Source: Flabesymbios commensalis
Lineage: Eukaryota > Annelida > Polychaeta > Terebellida > Flabelligeridae
Direction: 5' to 3'
DNA length: 64,000 bases
Assembly (NCBI GenBank): GCA_964017125.1
Contig: OZ024902.1
Location: 57,381,693-57,445,692, forward strand
Shown here piece after piece: positions 45,156 through 57,365 of the stretch. The stretch's first letter is position 1. The number at the start of each line of letters is the position of its first letter. Under the pieces are notes generated by a model. That model was not told the DNA's origin. It did not search any database and saw nothing but the letters and a program-made list of their open reading frames with translations. The position numbers and the translations under genes were made by a program.

Positions 45156-45278
45156 GCCCAGCAAGCTCGACACATCCGTACAGCACCTATACAATGCCGG
45201 ACCAGCGTCGAAGACGTTGGGCCGATGTTGCCCCAATGCCACACAAATGCCTTCTGTCGGTGTCAGTTCTGTGCTGGC
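45156..45278. repeat. Palindromic element, copy P10
   Basis: CCCAGCAAGCTCGAC left; core GGACCAGCGTCGAAGACGTT; GGGCCGATGTTGCCCCAATG and TCTGTGCTGG right. It is nested in the 7-kb element. Confidence 0.7.
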
Positions 45279-45286
45279 GATAATAT

Positions 45287-45490
45287 GACCATATGATGTA
45301 AACATGTCCATAGACTAGAACTGCAAAAGTTTTTAAATTTTTGTGCTGCGCATTTACCAGTTAGGCTAGTTATAGAGACGAAATTCCCGTATTTCTTATT
45401 TTTGATATGGTTGACCAAAGTAAGAAATAAATAATATCGTCTCTATATATCTAGCCTAACTGGTAAATGCGCAGCACAAAAATTAATATG
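45287..45490. mobile_element. MITE fragment, family AGGGACTGGCCC
   Basis: ATGACCATATGATGTAAACA, CATAGACTAGAACTGCAAAA and GCCTAACTGGTAAATGCGCA match the interior of 4276-4650. Both termini are absent. Confidence 0.85.
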
Positions 45491-45569
45491 TAATAATTCT
45501 TAATATGTAAGAATCATGAGTGTAGCAGACATGGTCTAACTATCCATACGTCAGTTCCTTGGTCCCCTG

Positions 45570-47130
45570 ACTGCTTTGGGTGTCTTGGTATAGACCCGGG
45601 GTCTATAGGCGGGTTATTACTATTACTATTACTAAAATTTATATTGCGCCTTAACACAAGTGATTCATAAGCGCATGCTCATTGCTGTTGAAAAATATTA
45701 TTGAAGCTGCTTATATCCTTTGTTAAACAAGTAAGTTTTGAGATGTTTCTTGAATGACGAAATAGTGGTGATGCATCTGATATCGGCAGGCAAACAGTTC
45801 CACGGCCTTGGTGCAGCAGTGTTTAAACCATCGCAGACATAACATAGGCTTAATTGTAGCAAAATCAGCAAAAACAACCATTTTTGTTTTAGATAATTTG
45901 ACCTTGCTGTGACCTTCAGATGACCTTACCATGATCTTGGCCTAACTCTCCTATTAAACCCAACCCCAACCCATGTCACCATGTGTACTTGAGAATGATG
46001 GGCTACATCAGATTTTAATTATTGGTCAAAACATAATATCAGTGTGTTATATTTGGTGGTCCATTTTTTGTCATATCAGGCAGAGGTGACACAAGGGTGA
46101 TTTGCCGGGGTATAACCCCTTCAACTCTTTTATTATTAACCTGTGATCTCTTGAGGTGTTTTGGTATAAGTCCGTGTTGGGATCTAGGTATGTTTCAAGC
46201 CATCATAGACATCTAAAGTGAACATGATTGTAGGAAAAACAAGCTATTTTCCCCTTGTTTTTTGTTGATTTAACCTTACCGTGACCTTGAGATGACATTG
46301 CCATGACCTTGTGGGTACCAACCCTGTGAAATCCAACCCCAACCATGTATACTTGGGGCTGGGCCTTATCAGATGTAATTAATGTATATATTGGCCATTG
46401 GTCAAAATATAACATCAGTGTGTTATTTTTTCCATTTCTGCCATACGAGACGATGTTCACACAAGGGTGATTTGAACTAAATGTTATCCTTGCAACCTCT
46501 CGGGGGGTGTTTTGGTATAGGTCCGTGTTGGGATTTAAGTATGTTTGAAGCCATCATAGACATCTAAATTGAACAAAATTGTAGAAAAATAAAACAAAAT
46601 ATGTTCACCTGTTTTGTGGTGATTTGACCTTGCCGTGAACTTTAGATTATCTTGTCACGACCTTGGGGTAACAACCCAGTGAAATCCAACCTGAATCCAT
46701 TTCACCATGTATACTTGGGTTGGGCCTTATCAGATATTATTATTGTATATTGGCCATTGGTCAAAATATTACATCAGTGTGTTATTTGGTCCATTCTGTC
46801 ATATGAGACAGTGTTGAAACAAGGGTGATTTAAAAGGGGGTGGGGTTAACAACCCTCCAACCCTAAATGTTAACCCTGCAACCTCTCAGGGGTGTTTTGA
46901 CATATGTCCGTGTTGGGATCCTGCAGCTATGTTTCAAGCCATCAAATAAATTTCGGATGAAAATAATGTTAGCAAAAACAACAAAAATCTGCTATTTTTA
47001 ACCGTTTTGAGCAGATTTGACCTAGCTGTGACCTTGAGATTACCTTTGCATGACCTTTGGATAACTCCCATATAAAACCCAACACCAACCCATGTCAACA
47101 TGTGTACTTGGGTTGGGTTCCGACCGATTT
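45570..47130 (+). repeat. Repeats of about 370 bp rich in TGACCTT half-sites
   Basis: Four diverged units. GTCCGTGTTGGGATC near 46172, 46522 and 46906 (last three) is followed by TATGTTTCAAGCCATCATAG and clusters such as TGACCTTGAGATGACATTGC, then TATACTTGGG. A related single unit lies at about 60225-60480. Confidence 0.75.
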
Positions 47131-48367
47131 GTTGGAAATGCTGGTATAATAATCTTTTTTTTTTAAATATTTTGAACACATTCTCATAACACCCTAAGGG
47201 TCAATGTACTATACTTCGATGACCCCCTGATGACCTTGGCCCATGTATATAAAATCCGCAGACCACCGTAAAGTAACTTGGTACATGATAAGGTTGAAAA
47301 TTTTGATCTACAAAATTCCCAGGGCCCGGGCGAGGGGAATACAGAAGGGCCCAAGGTCTAACTGGTCGACAAGTGTGCGAAGGAACGCCACCTAGCGAAT
47401 ACGATGGGAGATATGTCAAATTTTGAACATCCGGGGTTAGAGGGTTAAACTACGATATAGTGAGGGTCAAGGCTAGTGTATCGAGTCAACTCTAGTAAGT
47501 CACTGAGTGGTTGAAGCGAGTTGACATTGTCATTGGATGACTAGGCGTTAATGGGGGATGTTTTATTTTCTATGGGTATTTTAGACTTTTTCGCAATTTC
47601 CTTTGATTTACAGTAGTGGCATTACGACTACAAAATAAAATTGTAGTCAAAATAGTGTAAAACTAAGTTATTTTACCACTGTGCGCTCTTGGATTCCAAG
47701 TTGAGAAACGGCAAAAAACACGATCAAGCCCGCTCAATGTGTGTAAACACCCGTTGCAACTGTGCGCTTTTCAGCTGATCCCGCCTCTACTTCTGATGGT
47801 TATCGTGCTTTCAAATGTAAAAAGGACCATGATTTTGTATTTGATATCGACAGATGGAATGTGTATTGTGGTTTTTATTGTCAAATGAACACACGGCGAG
47901 CGTCCACACCGGAGAAATTTGGAACTGAAAATGACCAATTTCGCGATATGTTGACAGTGCCAAACAGGTGTGTACTCCATGTACCCCATGATTTCATGGC
48001 GGCCATTTTGAATTTTTGCACGAAAGTCATGTCGAATAAAGTGTCCATGTGTTTTGTTATATTGTTTGATACCGAAAACATATGATTTGGTGAAAAAATC
48101 AAGTCTCTATCTCAAATATTGAGGAAGATATGATAACTTTAGTAATTTCATGGCGGCCATTTTAAATTTTGCGTTTTAAAAAATCCCTGAAAAAAGCAAC
48201 ATCACTAGGATGCTAGAGATGTATAAGCAGTCGAGAAAAAATATATATCAGCCAAAACAAGGTTACCCCCCTTGACTGCCGGACTATTGCAACGGTGCGC
48301 TTTTCAGCTGACCCCCCTCCACTTCTGATGGTTCTCGTACTTTCAAATGTGAAAAGGACCAGGAGTG
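46888..48367 (+). repeat. 1480-bp tandem duplication, copy 1
   Basis: No difference from copy 2 was seen by eye. All short open frames in it recur exactly 1480 bp downstream with identical products. It includes part of a TGACCTT unit, a unique block and a right-arm copy of the 7-kb element. Confidence 0.93.
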
Positions 48368-49844
48368 AGGGGTGTTTTGACATATGTCCGTGTTGGGATC
48401 CTGCAGCTATGTTTCAAGCCATCAAATAAATTTCGGATGAAAATAATGTTAGCAAAAACAACAAAAATCTGCTATTTTTAACCGTTTTGAGCAGATTTGA
48501 CCTAGCTGTGACCTTGAGATTACCTTTGCATGACCTTTGGATAACTCCCATATAAAACCCAACACCAACCCATGTCAACATGTGTACTTGGGTTGGGTTC
48601 CGACCGATTTGTTGGAAATGCTGGTATAATAATCTTTTTTTTTTAAATATTTTGAACACATTCTCATAACACCCTAAGGGTCAATGTACTATACTTCGAT
48701 GACCCCCTGATGACCTTGGCCCATGTATATAAAATCCGCAGACCACCGTAAAGTAACTTGGTACATGATAAGGTTGAAAATTTTGATCTACAAAATTCCC
48801 AGGGCCCGGGCGAGGGGAATACAGAAGGGCCCAAGGTCTAACTGGTCGACAAGTGTGCGAAGGAACGCCACCTAGCGAATACGATGGGAGATATGTCAAA
48901 TTTTGAACATCCGGGGTTAGAGGGTTAAACTACGATATAGTGAGGGTCAAGGCTAGTGTATCGAGTCAACTCTAGTAAGTCACTGAGTGGTTGAAGCGAG
49001 TTGACATTGTCATTGGATGACTAGGCGTTAATGGGGGATGTTTTATTTTCTATGGGTATTTTAGACTTTTTCGCAATTTCCTTTGATTTACAGTAGTGGC
49101 ATTACGACTACAAAATAAAATTGTAGTCAAAATAGTGTAAAACTAAGTTATTTTACCACTGTGCGCTCTTGGATTCCAAGTTGAGAAACGGCAAAAAACA
49201 CGATCAAGCCCGCTCAATGTGTGTAAACACCCGTTGCAACTGTGCGCTTTTCAGCTGATCCCGCCTCTACTTCTGATGGTTATCGTGCTTTCAAATGTAA
49301 AAAGGACCATGATTTTGTATTTGATATCGACAGATGGAATGTGTATTGTGGTTTTTATTGTCAAATGAACACACGGCGAGCGTCCACACCGGAGAAATTT
49401 GGAACTGAAAATGACCAATTTCGCGATATGTTGACAGTGCCAAACAGGTGTGTACTCCATGTACCCCATGATTTCATGGCGGCCATTTTGAATTTTTGCA
49501 CGAAAGTCATGTCGAATAAAGTGTCCATGTGTTTTGTTATATTGTTTGATACCGAAAACATATGATTTGGTGAAAAAATCAAGTCTCTATCTCAAATATT
49601 GAGGAAGATATGATAACTTTAGTAATTTCATGGCGGCCATTTTAAATTTTGCGTTTTAAAAAATCCCTGAAAAAAGCAACATCACTAGGATGCTAGAGAT
49701 GTATAAGCAGTCGAGAAAAAATATATATCAGCCAAAACAAGGTTACCCCCCTTGACTGCCGGACTATTGCAACGGTGCGCTTTTCAGCTGACCCCCCTCC
49801 ACTTCTGATGGTTCTCGTACTTTCAAATGTGAAAAGGACCAGGA
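48368..49844 (+). repeat. 1480-bp tandem duplication, copy 2
   Basis: Follows copy 1 directly. The junction shares only AGG(A) with the outer borders. After GGACCAGGA the copies part ways (GTGAGG at 48365, TTTGTT at 49845). Confidence 0.93.
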
Positions 49845-50307
49845 TTTGTTTTTATTGTCAAATGAACACACGGCGAGCGTCCGCACCGGAGAAATTTGGA
49901 ACTTAAAATGGTCAATTTCGCGATATGCTGACGATGACAAACAGGTGTTTACTCCATGTACCCCGTGTGTCAGTTAGAAGGGGTCCCGAGCTGAAAATCG
50001 AAATTTTGGTGAAAGAAGACATGACACCGTGAATAGATATGTAAAAAGTTGTATTTCGAACAACAACAGTCCCGTAGTAGATTCGGCTGGAAAACCGCCT
50101 ATTTTGCATATTTTAAGGGTGCTGACGGGTGCCGCGGGGGCTAAAAAATTAAAAGGCTAGTTACCATGGCAGCGACTTTGTCAAATGACCTGATATTTTT
50201 TAAGAGTTGTAGTCTACCCAAGTACTTCATATTTACAAAGTTTCATCAGAATCTGCGAGATAGCACATTCCGCGATTTGGGTGGTTTTCTCTGACATCTA
50301 CTCTTAA

Positions 50308-50945
50308 TGTTGGTAATCTACTGTAAGGCCTTGACTAAATAATTTTAACAACAAATATTAACAATCAATAACTGATGGTAGATCTGACATAGCTTAGCAT
50401 TGTGTAACAATGTATACAACCACGTGGTGGACTATCGTATCTTTGGAGGTCAATTAGAGGCAAAATGCATCCGTATTACGATTTAGGTTTCATTTCCAGT
50501 GCAGAACATTTTGTATTTTTTCAAAGTAGATAACATCAGAAGATGTTTTTTTCTAATTGCATTGATTTCACCATAGCTGTAAAGTATTGCATTGTGGAAA
50601 ATAATATATATGTACCTCTGTACATATTTGACCGATTTGTATAACTTTTGTGTCATTTCGTACAAGACGTGTTATGATAAGCTGATATAATTTTTTTTTT
50701 TATAATTAGTGTTTTTATTTACCATGGCTACATTTACTGGAAACCTAAAATAATATAATCATAAGTTCTATAGATTTAAAACAATAAAAAACGTCAGCCA
50801 AAGTCACCCCAGTTCACGGCATATGTATTTTTTAGAAGCTCGTTGTAAAAGGTCAGAAAACATAAGAGAACTAGACAGTCAGTTAGAGACTGCAAACCTC
50901 CGCCGAAAATGGTTATCGTAATCCGGATTCTAGTTCCAGTTCTTA
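50308..50945. other. No recognised gene
   Basis: Begins with the right half of the broken 221-bp unit (TGTTGGTAATCTACTGTAAG). T-rich run at about 50690-50702. Confidence 0.5.
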
Positions 50946-50979
50946 ATCCCTATCATCCCTGAAATGGACGGACAAATCA

Positions 50980-51412
50980 ACAAACCAACAAACCAACAAA
51001 CCAACAAACCAACAAACCAACAAACCAACAAACAAACAAACAAACAAACAAACAAGCAAACAAACAAACAAACAAACAAACAAACAAACAAACAAACAAA
51101 CAAACAAACAAACAAACAAACAAACAAACAAACAAACAAACAAACAAACAAACAAACAAACAAACAAACAAACAAACAAACAAACAAACAAACAAACAAA
51201 CAAACAAACAAACAAACAAACAAACAAACAAACAAACAAACAAACAAACAAACAAACAAACAGACAAACAAACAAACAAACAAACAAACAAACAAAAAAC
51301 AAACAAACAAACAAACAAACAAACAAACAAACAAACAAACAAACAAACAAACAAACAAACAAACAAACAAACAAACAAACAAACAAACAAACAAACAAAC
51401 AAATAAACAAAC
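50980..51412. repeat. AAAC/CCAAC microsatellite
   Basis: About 105 copies of a CAAA tetranucleotide, preceded by a few CAAACCAA units at the left edge; one A-run interruption near 51295 and single substitutions. All long open frames on both strands here come from the repeat. Confidence 0.97.
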
Positions 51413-53629
51413 ATGACCAAAAAATGCTATACCTGCCTTGCGGAGGGAAACAATACTGGCGACATCAGTGCTCTAAGTGTTAAAGGTGTATTCCTATCTT
51501 TACATACGAGAAGGTCGTATCACATCTCGAGAGAAGATTGGGCATGCCCCTGGTGGACTTGGGTTGTACGCTTGGAAACGCTATAAAACGTTGGCTATAC
51601 ATTACGGAACGCAAACTTGTATCGGTGGCACATGTACTTGAAATATTCAGTGAGCATACAATATTTTCAGCCCTAAAAATTGGATCTGTGTTATTGCTGA
51701 CAATGAAGACTCTTTATATTTGAGATTTCCACATCTAAAGGCTTAGAACTGACAAATATATCACTCTAACGTCTAATACCTGGTACAAACTGGGTAATTT
51801 AAAGTAAAACAAATGATGTGTGATAAAAACTTTGGGAGTTGTGATGGTAAACAAATTATCCAAATATTTTTTGGCGCATTTCCCCTGCAATTAAAATATA
51901 TGACTGTACAGTAAAACATTCATTCCAGTGTGTTCTGTTTTTGTTAGCCACGAGAACGTGGATATGTAAGATCGCAGTAACCTGTCATTGTCTAAAATCT
52001 TTAGAATAATTTACTGCATTTTTAGACGTGAGTTTAATCTTAGGTATCAACTCGACATCATTCATCGATACTACTACAAGATCAGCTGATGCGGTTCAAT
52101 CTTTACTAAATCATATCATAGAAAAAATTCCGGCATGAAGCCTAATGTGAAAATGGGGTTCACCTTGTTATGAAACAGAGATAATTAGTAGAAGTTTCAA
52201 TATGTCCAGGACTCATATGTCATGTATGTAGGGTGCTAGTCACAAGCCTCCTTTTGTTTTGGCCTCACTTCTCCGCCTCCGCTCTGGCTAGACATTACAT
52301 AGTACAATTATGACCTGACATGTAGTTACATTATATGACCGAAAATCTAATAATAATATTGTTAATTGCGTTCTATTGATGCATGTTTTCAGTGATATGT
52401 AACAGTATGTTACAACAAAAGTATTTCAAATTTTAAGTCAAACAACTATTATATATAAGAAGACGTATTGTGTATTGTATAATTGCGTAGTATACAGTCA
52501 AACAACAGTAACTACTTACTTGGACAGTAAACAGTTACTGTTACGGTTCAGTCATTTGCACAATATAATTTATATCGATGTACATGTATGTATGTATAAA
52601 AAAGTAGGCCTACTATTTTCTGTATTTGATTTAAACCTTTATTTGCTGGTAATGCGCAACTGATACATTGTAAACAGCCAACACATTGAGAGACAATAAT
52701 TTAATTTATCATAAACACCTGTTGCAACAGCCGCTGTACAATTTGCTCACACCACGTAGACAGTAAGTAATTTAGTAATGCGTCGAGGTATGTTATTGGT
52801 TAGCATAGCGTGTTTTTATTCTGGTTTATCTGCCGCCCAAGACGTCAACAACCATTTCTTCCCATTTACCTTTTTTTCGTGCGGTTCCTGGAGACGTTTG
52901 GTCACAGTCACACAGATAGACAAATAAATACACACTGCTTTGCAGCGGGAAGGCATTTTCCATTGTAGAAAATGTTTGTCAGTTTTCTCTTGTTCACAGT
53001 TGGACAGTCTGGGTTTCGGGGGTCATAAAGTCCAGCAACTTACAGACCCAAAGCCGCCAACAAATACGAAACCCTAACATGATATGCTGTTTCTGTGTTG
53101 ATTTAATGTTGCACAGTCTAACATGGATCAGGAGAGAGTGATCATTGCCCTTCCATCGCTTTCTGCATATATTGGGTCACTATCACGTCAAAAGGGAGCC
53201 TGGATCGCGAGTAGAGCACCCTACTCTTTTCGAATGATTTCAAAGGTTCTATACAGTAGACAGTACCAAAAGCAGAGTTCTAAAGAAAGATAACGTGATA
53301 TAATAATATAAACATCCAATGGAATTATTCTTCAACATCTGATGATCAGGTGTCTGAACCACCCACGTGCCTCCCCATGTTTGTATTAAATAAAGTATAT
53401 GTGTATGTCTAATTAAAAGGTCGTTCAATGAGAAAGTTGTATTCCATAATTATTTGTAGGGTTAATGTACTGTCTGCTTAAGATTTTTAACAAGCGTTTA
53501 TTGAAACCGTTAAGCACCCTTAAACTCTTGTCAACACATGTCATACTTTGAAATGGTCTTATGTAATCAATGGTCTTATGTAATCCATCACAATAATATA
53601 CAGTAGTATAATATAGCACAATAACACAC
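51413..53629. other. No recognised gene
   Basis: Unique-looking AT-rich sequence. Short open frames lack domains. Confidence 0.5.
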
Positions 53630-55860
53630 ATATGTATAATCCATTACAATAATACACAATGGTATAGCCAATCACAATAATACAAAATAGTATAATCCAT
53701 TATCACAATAATATACAATGGTATAATCCATCACAATAATACACAAACCATCATAATGATACACAATAGTATAAGCATTACAATAATACACAATGGTATA
53801 ATCCATCACAATGATGCACAGTGGTATACACTATCATAATGATACACAATGGTATAATCCATCACAATAATACACAATGGTATAACCCATCATAACAATA
53901 ATACACAATGGTATAATCCATCACAATGATACACAATGGTATAACCTGTCATAACAATAATACACAATGGCACAATCCATCACAATGATACACAATGGTA
54001 TAATCCATCACAATAATACACAATGGTATAATCTATCATAACAATAATACACAATGGTATAATCCATCATAATGATACACAATTTTATAATCCCCCACAA
54101 TAATACACAATGATATAACCTATCATAACAATAATACACAATGGTATAATCCATCACAATGATACACAATGGTATAATCCAATACAATGATACACAATGG
54201 TAAAACCTATCACAATTATACACAATTTTATAACCCAACATAACAATAATACACGATGGTATAATCCATCACAATGATACACAATGGTATAATCCAATAC
54301 AATAATACACAATGGTATAATCCATCACAATGATACACAATGGTATAATCCAATACAATAATACACAATGGTATAATCCATCACAATAATACACAATGGT
54401 ATAATCCATCACAATAATACACAATGGTATAACCTATCATAACAATAATACATAATGGTATAATCTATCATAATAATACACAATGGTATAATCCATTATA
54501 ATGATACACAATAGTATAATTCATCATCACAATAACACACAATTGTATAACCCATCACAATAATATAAAATGGTATAATTCATCATCACAATAATACACA
54601 ATGGTATAATCCATCATCACAATAATACACAATGGTATAGCCCATCACAATAATACACAATGGTACAATCTAATAAAATAATACACAATGGTATAACCCA
54701 TCACAATAATACACATTGGTAAAGCCCATCACAATAATACACAATGGTATAGACCATCATCACAATAATACACAATGATATAATATATCAAAATAATACA
54801 CAATTGTATAATCTATCACAATAATACACAATGGTATAAACCCATCACAATAATACACAATGGTATAAACAATTACCACAATAATACACAATGGTATAAT
54901 CCATCACAAAAATACCAAATGTTATAAACAATGACAATGACACACAATGGCGTAATCCATCATTACAACAATACACGATGATATAAGCCATCACTACAAT
55001 AATTCACAATGGTATAACCCATCGTCACAATGATACACAATGGTATAACCCATCGTCACAATGATACACAATGGTATAATCCATCACAATAATACACAAT
55101 GGTTTAATTCATCATCCCAATAATACACGATGGTATAACCCATGATAATGATACACAGTGGTATGATCCATCTCAATGATACACAATGGTATAATCTATC
55201 ACAAAAATACACAATTGTATGATTCATCATCACAATAATACACAATGGTATAATCCATCACAATAATACACAATGGTATAATCCATAATCCCAATAATGC
55301 AAAATGATATAATCCATCATCACAATAATACACCATGGTATAAGTCATCATCCCAATGATGCACAATGGTAAAATCCATCATTACAATAATGCACAATGG
55401 TATAATCCATCATCACATTAATACACCATGTTATAATCCATCACAATGCTACACAAAGGTATAATCCATCATCACAATAGTACACCATGGTATAATCCAT
55501 CAGAATGATAGACAATGGTATAGTCCATCATCACATGATACACGATGGTATAATCCAATAATCCATCACAATATTACACAATGGTATACATGCAACCCAT
55601 CATAATTGTACACAATGGTATAATCTATCACATTAATACACCATGGTATAACCCATCACAATGATACACCATGGTATAACCCATCACTATGATACACAAT
55701 GGTATAACCCATCACTATGATACACAATGGTATAGCCCATCACAATGATACACAGTGGTATAATACATCACAGATATACACAATGGCATAATTAATAAAC
55801 AATGACATAATCCAACACGATAATACACAGTAGTATAATCCATCACGATAATTTTATGTT
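53630..55860 (+). repeat. 2.2-kb AT-rich minisatellite
   Basis: Roughly 75 irregular units of 27-33 bp around AATACACAATGGTATAATCC then ATCACAAT. Variants with ATCATCACAAT or CATAACAAT alternate in places, suggesting higher-order units. Confidence 0.95.
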
Positions 55861-55871
55861 GAGATTTATGT

Positions 55872-56112
55872 TTAACCCTTAAATCGCTGAAATATTTTTA
55901 TGTAAACCAAGAGACCAAACAAAGTTTGAAAAAATTGAAATCCTTATATATGTTATCTATAGTTAGCTTTTTCCACCTCATTTGGATACGTACGTTATGG
56001 GTCTACGGTTATTAAAAATACTTTATTTTTTCAGTGAGGGGATCAACTTTGAACGTAAGGATAAACGTCAAATTCTGACGTCTAAACTTGATCCCCACGC
56101 TTAAAGGGTTAA
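55872..56112 (+). mobile_element. TTAA-type MITE, copy 2 (complete)
   Basis: TTAA at 55872-55875 and 56109-56112, termini CCCTTAAATCGCTGAAAT and CCACGCTTAAAGGG, with TTATGGGTCTACGG and CGTCAAATTCTGACGTCT inside. Same family as 41-285 and 62336-62583. Confidence 0.85.
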
Positions 56113-56191
56113 TAGTAGGCTTATACTTGGGTATTATATAAACTCACAACATTTTCATTCAGCTTGAAAAGTTTCCACTGCAAGGGTAATA

Positions 56192-56505
56192 TGAAATGAA
56201 ATGAATCGGGCTTTAGGCCACCTTTGTGCACATATAGGCTAAACTGGGCCAGGAGAACCTCCTGAGGATGGTGAGATGATTGAGATGACACTGTCCTCCA
56301 GACACAGGATTCGAATTCGAGCCCTGGCGGTCTATGGCCGAGCACGCTACCTCTCGGTCACGGAGGCTCCCCACAATACTAACTTTCACACGTGGATGGG
56401 GAAGAAACAATTTTGTTTCTTTCAAACCGCCGAGACCGGGAACCGAACCCCGGACTCTGGCGTGAAAGGCAGCGGTGCTAACCACTACCATAGGCCCCCC
56501 GCCCT
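56192..56505 (-). mobile_element. Dimeric tRNA-derived SINE, copy 2
   Basis: Reverse complement of the SINE at 18827-19140 over its full length. Flanks CAAGGGTAATA (56181-56191) and CAAGGTTAATA (56506-56516) are an 11-bp target duplication with one mismatch. Tail is TTTCA repeats. Confidence 0.9.
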
Positions 56506-56744
56506 CAAGGTTAATAGAAATGACAATAAAACGAGTTTTATGAAATATAAGAGGTTAAGGCGTTTAGGTGAATTACGTATTCCACCAGTACACACAGGCA
56601 GATAAATCGGTTTGTTTTTATCATAAAAAGGAGAGTTTAGAATAGCAACTGTAAACATACGGAGTGCTCTCCATAGCTCATCATATGAGCAGCATCCGGA
56701 CAGCTGTGGGTAGAGTATTACATATAGTCCATGTGTTATCGTGC

Positions 56745-57365
56745 TTCCCCCCCCCCCCCAGGAAAGTCTAAGAGCAAGTTCGTTTTGCTCCCTACACCTC
56801 GCCCAATATCAAAAGTCGATGTTTTAAAAAAGTTAGAATGGACTACCTTTTTTTGGACCATTTTAAAAATGGCCGCCATTGATATCTGGAAATCACGTTT
56901 TGTGCCATAACTTCAGTTCTAAGGCAGTTAGAGTCACAAACTTGGTGTCTAAACATCTGTTTTGGGGGACGAGGAATCCAATTATGCCAATAAAAAATGT
57001 TTGTTTATTGTAGATAATTCATAAACAGCTGCTATACAAACGTATTTTCCGTGTTACGTGTTTTTCGGCCATTTCATGGGCCAGATAGTTTTACAGTGCA
57101 CCCCCCCCCCCCCCAGGACAGTCTGAGACCAAGTTGTTTCGCCCCTAGAACTCCCCCAATATCAAATGTCGATGACATCAGAAAATGTTAGGATGGACTA
57201 CATATTTTGAGCAATTTTTAAAATGACGGCTATTGAAATCTGGGAATCATGTTTTGTGCCATAATTTGAGCTCTGAGGTTGTTAGAGTCACACACATGGT
57301 GTCTATACATATTGGTTTTGAGGACGTGGAATCCAATTATGCCAATAAAAACTGTTTCTCTCTTG
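56745..57365 (+). repeat. Direct repeat of about 355 bp, two units
   Basis: Each unit starts with a C-run and CAGGA, then CAATATCAAA, AATGGACTAC/GGATGGACTAC, TTTTGTGCCATAA, GAATCCAATTATGCCAATAA. Unit 1 has AAAATGGCCGCCATTGA; unit 2 has AAAATGACGGCTATTGA. Confidence 0.85.

Larger units (their letters stand above)
43277..50303. mobile_element. 7.0-kb inverted-repeat element in a TTAA site
   Basis: TTAA at 43273-43276 and 50304-50307. Termini GAGTAAATGTCAGAGAAAAC and GTTTTCTCTGACATCTACTC are inverted. The arms continue for about 570 bp (CTTTTTACATTTAAAAGTAC, AAAAGCGCACCGTTGCAATA) and then run into the AATGGCCGCC satellite seen at 22889. The interior holds a palindromic element, a MITE fragment, TGACCT-rich repeats and a 1480-bp duplication that carries extra copies of the right arm. 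No frame above about 110 codons with a recognisable domain was seen, so it is non-autonomous. The TTAA target suggests a piggyBac-type transposase acting in trans. Confidence 0.85.

Noticed and set aside
46934-49582. Paired short open frames repeated 1480 bp apart
   Set aside because: Their repetition comes from the tandem duplication; they overlap on both strands and carry no domain.
50930-51420. Long open frames on both strands (KQTN and FVCL repeats)
   Set aside because: They are direct products of the AAAC tetranucleotide array.
53630-55860. CRISPR-like array
   Set aside because: The units are contiguous and degenerate with no unique spacers; the setting is eukaryotic.
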